From Comamonas antarctica (lineage in GTDB: Bacteria > Pseudomonadota > Gammaproteobacteria > Burkholderiales > Burkholderiaceae_C), in contig NZ_CP054840.1 in the NCBI RefSeq assembly GCF_013363755.1, positions 882,001 through 946,000 of the forward strand: a stretch of 64,000 nt of DNA. The letters run 5' to 3'. Under the pieces are notes generated by a model. That model saw only the letters and a list, made by a program, of their open reading frames with translations, did no database searches and was not told where the DNA came from. Made by a program: the position numbers and the translations under genes. This document shows positions 35,052-43,994 of this stretch, piece after piece; position 1 is the stretch's first letter; each line of letters starts with the position of its first letter.

Positions 35052-37067
35052 ATGGCCATGAACTACCTCTCCCGCCTGATGTCGGGCCTGCTGGCCCTGG
35101 TTCTGCTGGCCGGCTGCGCCAAGGACATCCCGCCCTATCTCGCTCCCGACCAGCGCCCGCTGGCGGCGCAGGAACGGGCCTGGCCCGTGAACCACTACCT
35201 GGCGCTGGCCTACCATGCGGTGCAGGACGACAAGGCCGACCAGACCTTCCTGGCGGTGCGCACCGACCAGTTGCTGTCGCAGCTGAGCTGGCTGCGCAGC
35301 GCCGGCTACCAGGCGGTATCGGTCGACCAGATCCTGGCCGCGCGCGACGGCGGCCCGGCGCTGCCGCCCAAGGCCGTGCTGCTGAGCTTCGACGACGGCT
35401 ACCGCGATTTCGAAACCCGCGTGCTGCCGCTGCTGCGCAGCTTCCAATGGCCGGCGGTGCTCGCGCCGGTCGGCTCCTGGCTCGACACGCCGGCCGATCG
35501 CGAAGTGAAGTTTGGCGACCTGGCCACGGAGCGCAGCATGTTTCTCGATCGCGCCGGGCTGGCGCGCGTGGCGCGCTCGCCGCTGGTCGAGGTCGGCGCG
35601 CACACCTTCGCGCAGCACAAGGGCATCCAGGGCAATCCGCAGGGCAACACGCTGCCGGCGATGGCCAACCGCCAGTACCTGGCGGATGCGCAGCGCTACG
35701 AGACCGAAGCCGAATTCGAGCAGCGCCTGCGCGAGGACGCGCGCGCCATCAGCGCGGCGGTGGCCGAGACCACGGGGCGCAAGCCGCGCGTCTGGGTCTG
35801 GCCCTATGGCGCGGCCAGCGGCACGGCGCAGCGCATCCTGCGCGAGGCCGGCTACGAGCTGTTCCTGACGCTTGACGATGGCCTGGCCGATGTGCGCCGG
35901 CCAGAAGTGCCGCGCATGCTGATGTCGGGCGAAGACGACATCACCGCGGTCGCGTACCGCGTGGCCGACGCCCAGGCGCCGCGCATGCTGCGCGTCGCGC
36001 ATGTGGACCTGGACTATGTCTACGACCCCGACCCGCAGCAGCAGGGCCGCAACCTCGACCGGCTGGTGCAGCGCATGGCCGACCTGCGCATCAACACCGT
36101 GTTCCTGCAGGCGTATTCCGACCCGGTGGGCGACGGCCTGGTGCGGCAGGTGTATTTCCCCAACCGCGTGCTGCCCATGCGCGCCGACCTGTTCAACCGC
36201 GTCGCCTGGCAGCTCAAGAGCCGTGCCGGCGTCAGGGTCTATGCCTGGATGCCGGTGCTGAGCCTGGACCTCGATGCGAGCCATCCGCGCGTGCAGCGCT
36301 GGGATCCGGCGACGCGCGCCACGGCCGTCGATCCCGCGCAATACCAGCGCCTGAGCCCGTTCCACGCGGGCAACCGCGCGGCCATCGGCCAGCTGTACGA
36401 GGACCTGTCGGCGCATGCGGCGTTCGACGGCCTGCTGTTCCACGACGACGCGCTGCTGTCCGATTTCGAGGACGCGGGCCCCGATGCGCTGCGCGCCTAT
36501 GCGGCGGCCGGGCTGCCCGCGGACATGGCGTTGCTGCGCGCCGATGGCCAGCGCCAGGCCTGGACGCGCATGAAGTCGCGCGCGCTGGTGGATTTCACGC
36601 TGGAACTCACGGCAAAGGTACGCGCGATCCGCGGCGCGGGCGTGCTCACGGCGCGCAACATCTTTGCCCAGCCGGTGCTCGATCCGCGCGCCGAGGAGTG
36701 GTTCGCGCAGAACCCCGACGACTTCCTCGCCGCCTATGACTGGACCGCGCCCATGGCCATGCCGCTGATGGAAGGCGTGGGGTATGCCGGGGCCGCGCCC
36801 TGGCTCGACCGCCTGGTGGACGCGATGCGCCGGCGCCCGGGCGCGCTCGATCGCACGGTGTTCGAGCTGCAGAGCATGGACTGGCGCACGGCTCACAGCG
36901 GCGAGGCCAAGCCCATCGATGCCGAGGTGCTGGCCGGCTGGATGCGCCGGCTGAAGCTGCGCGGCGCGCTCAACTTCGGCTACTACCCCGATGACTTCAT
37001 CCAGGACCATCCGCGCGTGGATGCCATCCGCTCCCAAATGACCACCTCCTGGCTGCCTGCACCATGA
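35052..37067 (+). CDS. pgaB: PNAG N-deacetylase lipoprotein PgaB
   Basis: A 671-residue lipoprotein with lipobox LLAGC near residue 22. The N-terminal NodB-type polysaccharide deacetylase domain has the metal motif LSFDDGY (Asp114-Asp115) and the paired histidines in GAHTFAQH. The C-terminal half is the GH153-like glycoside hydrolase domain typical of PgaB. The enzyme partly deacetylates PNAG in the periplasm so PgaA can export it. ATG 35052 lies two bases after pgaA, and the gene overlaps pgaC by four bases. Confidence 0.94.
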   Translation: MAMNYLSRLMSGLLALVLLAGCAKDIPPYLAPDQRPLAAQERAWPVNHYLALAYHAVQDDKADQTFLAVRTDQLLSQLSWLRSAGYQAVSVDQILAARDGGPALPPKAVLLSFDDGYRDFETRVLPLLRSFQWPAVLAPVGSWLDTPADREVKFGDLATERSMFLDRAGLARVARSPLVEVGAHTFAQHKGIQGNPQGNTLPAMANRQYLADAQRYETEAEFEQRLREDARAISAAVAETTGRKPRVWVWPYGAASGTAQRILREAGYELFLTLDDGLADVRRPEVPRMLMSGEDDITAVAYRVADAQAPRMLRVAHVDLDYVYDPDPQQQGRNLDRLVQRMADLRINTVFLQAYSDPVGDGLVRQVYFPNRVLPMRADLFNRVAWQLKSRAGVRVYAWMPVLSLDLDASHPRVQRWDPATRATAVDPAQYQRLSPFHAGNRAAIGQLYEDLSAHAAFDGLLFHDDALLSDFEDAGPDALRAYAAAGLPADMALLRADGQRQAWTRMKSRALVDFTLELTAKVRAIRGAGVLTARNIFAQPVLDPRAEEWFAQNPDDFLAAYDWTAPMAMPLMEGVGYAGAAPWLDRLVDAMRRRPGALDRTVFELQSMDWRTAHSGEAKPIDAEVLAGWMRRLKLRGALNFGYYPDDFIQDHPRVDAIRSQMTTSWLPAP

Positions 37068-38413
37068 AACACCGACTTCTTTCCTGGATGCTGATGGCAG
37101 CCGTCATCGCGCTGCCCATGGCGCTGGCCTTCGTGCTGACGGGCAAGGCGATCCTGGCGTTTGTCTTCTTCTACCCGCTGCTGATGTCCGGCTTCTGGAT
37201 GATCGGCGGGCTGAGCTTCTACCTGCAGCGCGAGCGCCACTGGAAGTGGGGCGAGACCTTGGCCGAGCGCGACGTGCCGCTGCTGCCCGGCATGCCGCTG
37301 GTGTCGATCATCATTCCCTGCTTCAACGAGGCGCGCAACGGCGAGCAGACCATCCTCGCCGCGCTGGGCCAGCACTATCCGCATGTCGAGGTGATCGCGG
37401 TCAATGACGGCTCGAGCGACGCCACCGGCGCGCTGCTCGAACGCCTGGCCGCGCAGCACCTGCGGCTGCGCGTGCTGCACCTGGCGCAGAACCAGGGCAA
37501 GGCCATGGCGCTGCGCATGGGGGCGCTGGCCGCGCGCAGCGACTACCTGGTGTGCATCGATGGGGATGCGGTGCTCGACCCGGATGCAGTGGCCTTCCTG
37601 GTGCGGCCGCTGCTCGACCATCCCCGGGTCGGCGCGGTGACCGGCAACCCGCGCGTGCGCACCCGCTCGACGCTCACGGGCGCGCTGCAGGTCGGCGAGT
37701 TCTCCTCGATCATCGGCCTGATCAAGCGCACGCAGCGCATCTACGGCCAGGTGTTTACCGTCTCGGGCGTGATCACCGCGTTCCGCCGCCAGGCCGTGGC
37801 ACGCGTGGGCTACTGGAGCCTGGACATGGTGACCGAGGACCTGGATATCAGCTGGAAGCTGCAGCGCGACCACTGGTCGATCTTCTACGAGCCGCGCGCG
37901 CTGTGCTGGATCCTGATGCCCGAGACGCTGCGCGGCCTGTGGAAGCAGCGGCTGCGCTGGGCCCAGGGCGGCGCCGAGATCCTGATCAAGAACCTGGGCG
38001 CGCTGCGCCACTGGAAGAACCGCCGGCTGTGGCTGCTGCTGCTCGAGTTCACGCTGTCGGCGCTGTGGGCCTATTCGTTTGCGCTGTCCATCCTGCTGCA
38101 CGTGCTGGGCTGGTTCATCGCGCTGCCCGCGCACCTGCGTGTCGAGACGCTGGTGCCGCCGGCCTTCACCGGCCTGGTGCTCGCGAGCTTCTGCCTGCTG
38201 CAGTTCGTGGTCAGCATCCTGATCGAGCGCCGCTATGAAAAAGGCTTTGCGCGCAGCCTGGTGTGGGTCGTCTGGTACCCGCTGGTGTTCTGGCTGCTGA
38301 ACCTGCTCACCACGCTGGTGAGCTTTCCACAAATCATGCTCGGCAGGAAGCGCAGGCGCGCCCGCTGGGTCAGTCCCGACCGGGGCATCCACTCACTGGA
38401 TTCCAAGCCATGA
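37064..38413 (+). CDS. pgaC: PNAG synthase glycosyltransferase PgaC
   Basis: A 449-residue inner-membrane GT2 processive glycosyltransferase. Two N-terminal helices precede a cytoplasmic catalytic domain with NDGSSDATG, DGDAV (the DxD-type acceptor) and the QRLRWAQGG motif near residue 295, then C-terminal helices. It polymerises UDP-GlcNAc to PNAG and moves it across the membrane with PgaD. In E. coli the PgaCD pair is activated allosterically by c-di-GMP. It overlaps both pgaB and pgaD by four bases, so the operon is coupled. Confidence 0.95.
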   Translation: MKHRLLSWMLMAAVIALPMALAFVLTGKAILAFVFFYPLLMSGFWMIGGLSFYLQRERHWKWGETLAERDVPLLPGMPLVSIIIPCFNEARNGEQTILAALGQHYPHVEVIAVNDGSSDATGALLERLAAQHLRLRVLHLAQNQGKAMALRMGALAARSDYLVCIDGDAVLDPDAVAFLVRPLLDHPRVGAVTGNPRVRTRSTLTGALQVGEFSSIIGLIKRTQRIYGQVFTVSGVITAFRRQAVARVGYWSLDMVTEDLDISWKLQRDHWSIFYEPRALCWILMPETLRGLWKQRLRWAQGGAEILIKNLGALRHWKNRRLWLLLLEFTLSALWAYSFALSILLHVLGWFIALPAHLRVETLVPPAFTGLVLASFCLLQFVVSILIERRYEKGFARSLVWVVWYPLVFWLLNLLTTLVSFPQIMLGRKRRRARWVSPDRGIHSLDSKP

Positions 38414-38955
38414 ACACTTTCCAAGAGATCAATGCCTCCACCATGGTGATCCGCAGCGCGCGCGGCTACTGGCGCCATGCGCTGGACCTGCTGCTGACCT
38501 GGATCGCATGGGCGTTCTTCACCTTTCTCATGGCGCGCGGCATCTGGTCGGTGCTGGCCGCGCCGCGCGAGGACATCGAGGCGCACTGGCTGATGCCGCT
38601 GCAGTCGGGCCTTTCCGACCTGGGCCTGTACCTGCTGGCGATGCTGGTGCTGGGCGGGCTGCTGGTGCTGTGGGCGCGTTACAACTTCTGGCGCTTTCGC
38701 GGCCACCAGCGCCGCGCCGCACCCCTGCCGATGGACGACGACAGCCTGCTGCGCCACTACGGCATTCCGGCGGATGGCTTGCGGCGCCTGCGCGAGCTGC
38801 CGGTCTGCGTCATCCACCATGCGCATGACGGCAGCATCGTGCAGGTCGCGCATGCCATGCCGGGCAGCAGCATCGTTGCCGTGCCCGGCCGCGCTGGCGA
38901 AGCGAAGTCCGCACCGGCCGCGGACCGCGTGGATCCGGCGCAAGACCTGCGCTGA
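38410..38955 (+). CDS. pgaD: PNAG synthase subunit PgaD
   Basis: A 181-residue small membrane protein from ATG 38410 with two hydrophobic helices (about residues 27-50 and 72-95), followed by a cytoplasmic tail containing RHYGIPADGLRRLRELPV. This is the PgaD layout, although the tail is longer than in E. coli PgaD (137 residues). PgaD binds PgaC and forms the c-di-GMP-responsive synthase. It is the last pga gene. Confidence 0.88.
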   Translation: MNTFQEINASTMVIRSARGYWRHALDLLLTWIAWAFFTFLMARGIWSVLAAPREDIEAHWLMPLQSGLSDLGLYLLAMLVLGGLLVLWARYNFWRFRGHQRRAAPLPMDDDSLLRHYGIPADGLRRLRELPVCVIHHAHDGSIVQVAHAMPGSSIVAVPGRAGEAKSAPAADRVDPAQDLR

Positions 38956-39076
38956 GTTCCGCCGGCAGCCGCTGGCAGCCCGTGCCGGCCGGGCAGGCGT
39001 GATCGATGCTGCCGGCGTGGCAGGCAAATCCCATCCAGAGCGCATGCGCGCCTACAAGCCGTGGGATGGACTTTGG

Positions 39077-39089
39077 CCACACTGTGTGG
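39077..39089. promoter_or_regulatory. palindrome CCACAC-T-GTGTGG before the monooxygenase gene
   Basis: A perfect 13-base inverted repeat lies 21 bases upstream of ATG 39111. It may be an operator or just a hairpin near the ribosome site. No regulator is adjacent on that side. Confidence 0.3.
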
Positions 39090-39110
39090 GCTGCATTCCA
39101 TCTGCTGTCC

Positions 39111-40622
39111 ATGAAGCCGCTCGATAACGTGGTCATCGTCGGAGCCGGGCCCACCGGCCTGGTGCTTGCGCTGTGGCTCACCGCGCAAGGCGTCAAGGCG
39201 CGCGGGCCGGGCATGCAGTCGCGCGCGCTGGCCGTGCAGGCGCGCACGCTCGAGCTGTACCGCCAGCTGGGCCTGGCCGAGGCCGTGGTGGCCGCAGGCC
39301 ACCGCAATGCGGCCCTCAACCTCTGGACCAGCGGCACAAAGCGCGCGACGCTGCGCTTCGCCAATGCGGGCGCAGATCTGACACCTTATCCGTATGTGCT
39401 GATCTACCCGCAGGACCGCCATGAGCGCCTGCTGATCGCGCGGCTGGAGGACATGGGGGTGGCCGTCGAGCGGGAAACCGAATGCCTGGGCTTCGAGGAC
39501 CGCGGCGACCATGTCGAGGTCCAGTTGCGCCTGCCCGGCGGCCGCGAACAGCGCTGCGCGGCGGCCTATGTCGTGGGCTGCGATGGCGCGCGCTCCATCG
39601 TGCGCCACCAGATGGGCACCGGCTTTCCCGGCGCCACCTATGGCAAGTTCTTCTACGTGGCCGATGTGCAGGCGCATGGGCCGGCGGCCTGCGGCGACAT
39701 CCAGATCGCGCTCGATGACGCCGATTTCGTCGCCTGGCTGGCCTATGACGACCAGGGCCGTGGCCGGCTGATCGGCGTGGTCGATGACGACGGCGCGGAC
39801 CGCGCCGACACGCTGAGCTTCCATGACGTCGGGCACCGTGCGATCGCCCACATCGGGATCGAGGTCGACAAGGTCCACTGGTTCTCGACCTATCGCGTAC
39901 ACCACCGCGTCACCGACCGCTACCGCACGGGCCGCGCCTTCCTGGCCGGCGACGCCGCGCACGTCCACAGCCCGGCCGGCGGCCAGGGCATGAACACCGG
40001 CATCGGCGATGCCATCAACCTGGCCTGGAAACTGGCCGCCGTGCTGCGCCAGGGTGCGCCGGTGGCGCTGCTCGACAGCTACCAGGCCGAGCGCCGCGCG
40101 TTCGCGCTGCGGCTGGTCGAGACCACCGACCGCTTGTTCCAGTTCATCACCGCCGAGGGGCGGTTTGCCGACTTCGTGCGCACGCGCATCGCACCGGTCG
40201 TCGCGCCGCTGGCGTATGGCATCGACGATGTGCGCGAATACCTGTTCCGGCTGCTGTCGCAGACGCTGATCAGCTACCGCGGCGGCCCGATCAGCGAGGG
40301 GCAGGCCGGTGCGGTGCAGGGCGGCGACCGCCTGCCCTGGGTGCACACGGACGACAACCACGCGCCGCTTTGCGCCATTGCCTGGCAGGTGCATGTCTAC
40401 GGCCGCGCGCGCCCCGATCTGGCCGCGTGGTGCGAGGCCCAGGGCATGGCGCTGCACCGCTTCGACTTCGGCGCAGCGCACGCCGCGGCCGGCTTGCAGC
40501 GCGACGCCGCCTACCTGCTGCGGCCGGACAGCTATGTCGGCTGCGCCGTCGCGGACGGCAGCCCCTTGCGGCTGGAGGCGTATCTGGACCGGTGCATACG
40601 CCGTTCGGAAGGGCAGCAATGA
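39111..40622 (+). CDS. FAD-dependent aromatic-type monooxygenase (FAD_binding_3), possible internal deletion
   Basis: A 503-residue group A flavoprotein hydroxylase. GAGPTG (residues 11-16) is the FAD dinucleotide-binding glycine motif, CDGARS is the DG motif, and GDAAHVHSP is the ribityl-binding GD motif. Such enzymes hydroxylate aromatic or polyketide rings using NAD(P)H and O2. Oddly, the segment after GAGPTG reads AQGVKARGPGMQSRA. Relatives have about 6-8 more residues there, including beta-strand 2 and the acidic residue that binds the FAD ribose. This looks like an in-frame deletion, so activity is uncertain. The gene lies between pgaD and a convergent TetR gene; its substrate is unknown. 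Confidence 0.85.
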   Translation: MKPLDNVVIVGAGPTGLVLALWLTAQGVKARGPGMQSRALAVQARTLELYRQLGLAEAVVAAGHRNAALNLWTSGTKRATLRFANAGADLTPYPYVLIYPQDRHERLLIARLEDMGVAVERETECLGFEDRGDHVEVQLRLPGGREQRCAAAYVVGCDGARSIVRHQMGTGFPGATYGKFFYVADVQAHGPAACGDIQIALDDADFVAWLAYDDQGRGRLIGVVDDDGADRADTLSFHDVGHRAIAHIGIEVDKVHWFSTYRVHHRVTDRYRTGRAFLAGDAAHVHSPAGGQGMNTGIGDAINLAWKLAAVLRQGAPVALLDSYQAERRAFALRLVETTDRLFQFITAEGRFADFVRTRIAPVVAPLAYGIDDVREYLFRLLSQTLISYRGGPISEGQAGAVQGGDRLPWVHTDDNHAPLCAIAWQVHVYGRARPDLAAWCEAQGMALHRFDFGAAHAAAGLQRDAAYLLRPDSYVGCAVADGSPLRLEAYLDRCIRRSEGQQ

Positions 40623-40631
40623 GCCAGTAGG

Positions 40632-41288
40632 TCAGGCGATCTTGAGCCCCGCAATCGCCGCCAGGCAGAACTGCGTCATGGTGCCCACCTGATGGTCCAG
40701 CGTGCGCGAGCGGCTGGCCTTCACGGGTGCGGGCCGGCGGTGCACGCGCAGGATGGCCAGGCCATGGATCGATGACCAGAGCATTTGCAGCGCATCGGCA
40801 TGCGGCATCGCGCATTGGCCGGGCGGCGGCAGCATGGGCTGGGCCATTTCGCAGAACAGCGCAAACGAGGCGCGTCCTTCCTCGACGAGTTCGGGGTACT
40901 GCTCGCGGTGGCGCAGGCCCGGGCCCAGCATCAGCTCGAACAGCGATCCATTGGCCTGCGCGAATTCGACATACCCGCGCACCAGCGCATGCATGCGGCC
41001 GGGCAGGTCGTCGGCGGGCAGCTGCGCCAGATAGCTGCGGCGCAGCGCGATCAACTCCCGGAAACCCTGCGCGGCCATGGCCGCGAACAAGCCGTCCTTG
41101 TCGCCGAAATGGTGCGCGGGCGCGCCCACCGAGACGCCCGCGGACTTGGCGATCAGCCGCAGGCTCAGCTGGTCGAGGCTCACCTCGTGCAGCAGCGCAA
41201 TGCCCCACTGCACCAGCGACTCGCGCAGGTTGCCGTGGTGCCACTGGCCCGGTGGCTTCACGGCGGGTGCGCGGGAGGGATCAAGCAT
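40632..41288 (-). CDS. TetR/AcrR-family repressor with WHG-type C-terminal domain
   Basis: A 218-residue regulator. The N-terminal helix-turn-helix (about residues 20-65) includes SLRLIAKSAGVSVGAPAHHFGDKDGLF, the TetR pattern. The C-terminal ligand domain contains the SIHGLAIL element characteristic of the TetR_C_33 (WHG) group. It is divergent from the acyl-CoA-ligase operon, and a 19-base palindrome lies between them, so it very likely represses that operon (inference). It is convergent with the flavin monooxygenase, nine bases apart. Confidence 0.88.
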   Translation of the reverse strand: MLDPSRAPAVKPPGQWHHGNLRESLVQWGIALLHEVSLDQLSLRLIAKSAGVSVGAPAHHFGDKDGLFAAMAAQGFRELIALRRSYLAQLPADDLPGRMHALVRGYVEFAQANGSLFELMLGPGLRHREQYPELVEEGRASFALFCEMAQPMLPPPGQCAMPHADALQMLWSSIHGLAILRVHRRPAPVKASRSRTLDHQVGTMTQFCLAAIAGLKIA

Positions 41289-41411
41289 GGTTCAAATCTT
41301 TTGCGGCTGCCGGGGCAGCGCCATCAACGGGGAGATGGCCGATGGTTGCCGGTTGGCGAAAGCGCGTAAACCAGGGAAGTCCCTAGCATGGGAAACCGGT
41401 GGAGGGCGCTA

Positions 41412-41430
41412 AATTGAACACTGTTCAATT
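41412..41430. promoter_or_regulatory. candidate TetR operator AATTGAAC-ACT-GTTCAATT
   Basis: A perfect inverted repeat with 8-base arms and a 3-base centre lies 21 bases before ATG 41452 and 123 bases from the divergent TetR start. Position and symmetry fit an operator overlapping the promoter or leader of the ligase operon. Confidence 0.75.
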
Positions 41431-41451
41431 CAGTTCGCGCGCGGAGTCAAA

Positions 41452-42957
41452 ATGGTCCCTTCCCTGGTTTTCGGCAATCAGCACTGGCGCAAGCAAGACG
41501 TCGCGCTGCTGGCCGAGCGCATCTCGCGCAGCCTCAACGCGCTGGGCGTCAAGGAAGGCGGCACCGTGGCCGCGATGCTCAGGAACAGCCCCAGCTACGT
41601 GGCCACGGTGATTGCCTGCAAGCGCGCGGGCGTCTACCTGGTCTCGCTGAACTGGCACTTCAAGGCCGGCGAGGTGCAGTTCCTGCTCGAAGACAGCGGT
41701 GCCCAGGCGCTGGTGGTGCACGAGGACCTGGTGGAGACGATTCGCGCCGGGGTGCCCGCGCAGGTCGCGCTGCTGGTCGCGCCTTTGCATGAGGATGCAG
41801 ACAGCGTGGCCCGCCAGGAGTGGCCCGCCTTGGGCCAGCAGGGCGAGCCGCTGCCCGACAGCCAGCGCTTTCCTTTCAATGCCGTGGTCTATACCTCGGG
41901 CACCACGGGCAAGCCCAAGGGCGTGCGCCGCCTGCCGGTCGCGCCGCAAGTGCGCGCCGAAATCGATGCCGAAGCCGCCAAGGTGGCGCAGGCGGTCTAC
42001 GGCACCACGCCCGAATCGGTGGCGCTGCTGAGCGCGCCCATGTACCACAGCGCGACGATGTCGTTCGTCTCGCATGCCTGCGCGCGCGGCGCGACGCTGG
42101 TGCTCGAGCCCGGATTCAAGGCCGAGCGCACGCTGGAGCTGATCGCGCAGCACCGCGTCACGCATGCGTACCTCGTGCCCACCATGTACCAGCGGCTGCT
42201 GGCGCTGCCCGCCGAGGTGCGCGCGCGCCACGACCTGGGCTCGCTGCAGCAGGTGTCGTCCACGGGATCTCCCTGCGCGCGCGAGCTCAAGCTGCGCATG
42301 ATCGACTGGTTCGGCCCGGTCGTCACCGAGGCCTATGGCTCGAGCGAGGCCGGCTACACCACCTTCATCACCGCCGGCGAATGGCTCGCCAAGCCCGGCT
42401 CCGCCGGCAAGGCGCTGGGCAGCGCGCAGCTGTCCATCGTCGGCGACGACGGGCAGGAGCTGCCGCGCGGCGAGATCGGCCTGATCTATGTGCGCCAGCC
42501 GGCCATGCCCGATTTCACCTATATCGGCCGTGCGCAGGACCGCGAGAACATCAGCCGCGACGGGCTGGTCACGCTGGGCGACATGGGTTTCATCGATGAC
42601 GACGGCTACCTGTTCATCTGCGACCGCAAGTCGGACATGGTGATCTCCGGCGGCGTGAACATCTACCCGGCAGAGGTCGAGGCCAGCATCCTGACCATGG
42701 ACGAAGTCAGCGACGTCGCGGTGTTCGGCATTCCGGATGCCGAGTTCGGCGAAGCCATGGCCGCCGCGGTGCAGCTCAAGCCCGGCTGCCGGCTCGATCC
42801 CGCCACGCTGCAGCAACGCCTGCGCGAGAAGATCGCCAACTACAAGATTCCGCAGACCATCACCTTCCATGACAGCCTGCCGCGCGAAGACACCGGCAAG
42901 ATCTTCAAGCGCCTGCTGCGCGAACCCTATTGGGCCGGCGTCGACCGCCGCATCTGA
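41452..42957 (+). CDS. AMP-forming acyl-CoA synthetase/ligase
   Basis: A 501-residue adenylate-forming enzyme of the ANL superfamily. Motifs in order: YTSGTTGKPKG from residue 147 (phosphate loop), EAYGSSEAG (A5), GDMGFIDDDGYL (A7), ICDRKSDMVISGG (A8) and the catalytic lysine Lys483 in EDTGKIFKR. It activates a carboxylic acid with ATP and CoA; the acid (fatty, aromatic or other) cannot be read. GGAG is 6 bases before the ATG. It leads an operon with a nitronate monooxygenase-like gene and a Bug binding protein, probably a carboxylate uptake and activation unit under TetR control. Confidence 0.92.
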   Translation: MVPSLVFGNQHWRKQDVALLAERISRSLNALGVKEGGTVAAMLRNSPSYVATVIACKRAGVYLVSLNWHFKAGEVQFLLEDSGAQALVVHEDLVETIRAGVPAQVALLVAPLHEDADSVARQEWPALGQQGEPLPDSQRFPFNAVVYTSGTTGKPKGVRRLPVAPQVRAEIDAEAAKVAQAVYGTTPESVALLSAPMYHSATMSFVSHACARGATLVLEPGFKAERTLELIAQHRVTHAYLVPTMYQRLLALPAEVRARHDLGSLQQVSSTGSPCARELKLRMIDWFGPVVTEAYGSSEAGYTTFITAGEWLAKPGSAGKALGSAQLSIVGDDGQELPRGEIGLIYVRQPAMPDFTYIGRAQDRENISRDGLVTLGDMGFIDDDGYLFICDRKSDMVISGGVNIYPAEVEASILTMDEVSDVAVFGIPDAEFGEAMAAAVQLKPGCRLDPATLQQRLREKIANYKIPQTITFHDSLPREDTGKIFKRLLREPYWAGVDRRI

Positions 42958-42985
42958 AACGACATTTTCCAGGACCCGTTTTCCC

Positions 42986-43963
42986 ATGGCATTGCCTTCC
43001 ATTCTCAAAGACAAGCTGCGACTGCCGCTGATTGCCTCGCCGCTGTTCATCATCTCGACGCCCGAACTGGTCATTGCACAGTGCAAGGCCGGCATCGTCG
43101 GCTCGTTTCCGGCGCTCAACGCGCGGCCCGCCGACCAGCTCGAGGTCTGGCTAGAACGCATCACCTCGGAGCTGGCCGAATACGACCGGCAGAACCCCGA
43201 CAAGCCTTCGGCGCCGTTTGCCGTGAACCAGATCGTGCACCGCAGCAACGAGCGCCTGGAGCACGACATGGAAGTCTGCGCGCGCTTCAAGGTGCCGATC
43301 GTCATCTCCTCGCTGGGCGCGCGCAAGGAAATCAACGACGCCGTGCATGCATGGGGCGGCATCGTGCTGCATGACGTGATCGACAACCGTTTCGCGAGGA
43401 AAGCCATCGAGAAGGGCGCCGATGGCCTGATCGCGGTCGCGGCGGGCGCGGGCGGCCATGCGGGTGCGCAGTCGCCGTTCGCACTGCTGCAGGAAATCCG
43501 CCAATGGTTCGACGGCCCGCTGGCGCTGTCGGGCTCGATCTCCAGCGGCCGCGCCATCCTCACGGCGCAGGTCATGGGCGCCGACCTGGCCTATATGGGT
43601 TCGGCCTTCATCGCCACGCAGGAGGCCAATGCGGTCGAGGGCCACAAGCAGATGATCCTCGACAGCGCCGCCAACGACGTCGTGTACACCAACCTGATCA
43701 CCGGCGTGCATGGCAACTACCTCAAGCCCTCGATGGCGCGCGCCGGGCTCGACCCCGACAACCTGCCCGCCGGCGATGCCAGCCAGATGAACTGGGCCGC
43801 GGGCACCGCCAAGCCCAAGGCCTGGAAGGACATCTGGGGCTGCGGCCAGGGCATTGGCGTGCTCAGCGAGATCCAGCCCGCGGCCGCATTCATCGACAAG
43901 CTGGCGCAGCAATACCGCGACGCCTGCCAATCCACCCGGGAACTCATCGCCGCGCGCGCCTGA
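42986..43963 (+). CDS. nitronate monooxygenase-family flavoprotein
   Basis: A 325-residue FMN-dependent TIM-barrel protein of the 2-nitropropane dioxygenase/nitronate monooxygenase family. The motif GAGGHAG contains the catalytic His158, and ALSGSISSGRAI plus GADLAYMGSAFI form the FMN phosphate site. Members oxidise alkyl nitronates, and related enoyl-ACP reductases share the fold. ATG 42986 lies 28 bases after the ligase stop, with AGGA upstream. Its pairing with an acyl-CoA ligase is common in Comamonadaceae gene neighbourhoods (recollection), but the physiological substrate is unclear. Confidence 0.88.
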   Translation: MALPSILKDKLRLPLIASPLFIISTPELVIAQCKAGIVGSFPALNARPADQLEVWLERITSELAEYDRQNPDKPSAPFAVNQIVHRSNERLEHDMEVCARFKVPIVISSLGARKEINDAVHAWGGIVLHDVIDNRFARKAIEKGADGLIAVAAGAGGHAGAQSPFALLQEIRQWFDGPLALSGSISSGRAILTAQVMGADLAYMGSAFIATQEANAVEGHKQMILDSAANDVVYTNLITGVHGNYLKPSMARAGLDPDNLPAGDASQMNWAAGTAKPKAWKDIWGCGQGIGVLSEIQPAAAFIDKLAQQYRDACQSTRELIAARA

Positions 43964-43994
43964 GTTCCACCCCACGACAAACAGGAGACAAGCA

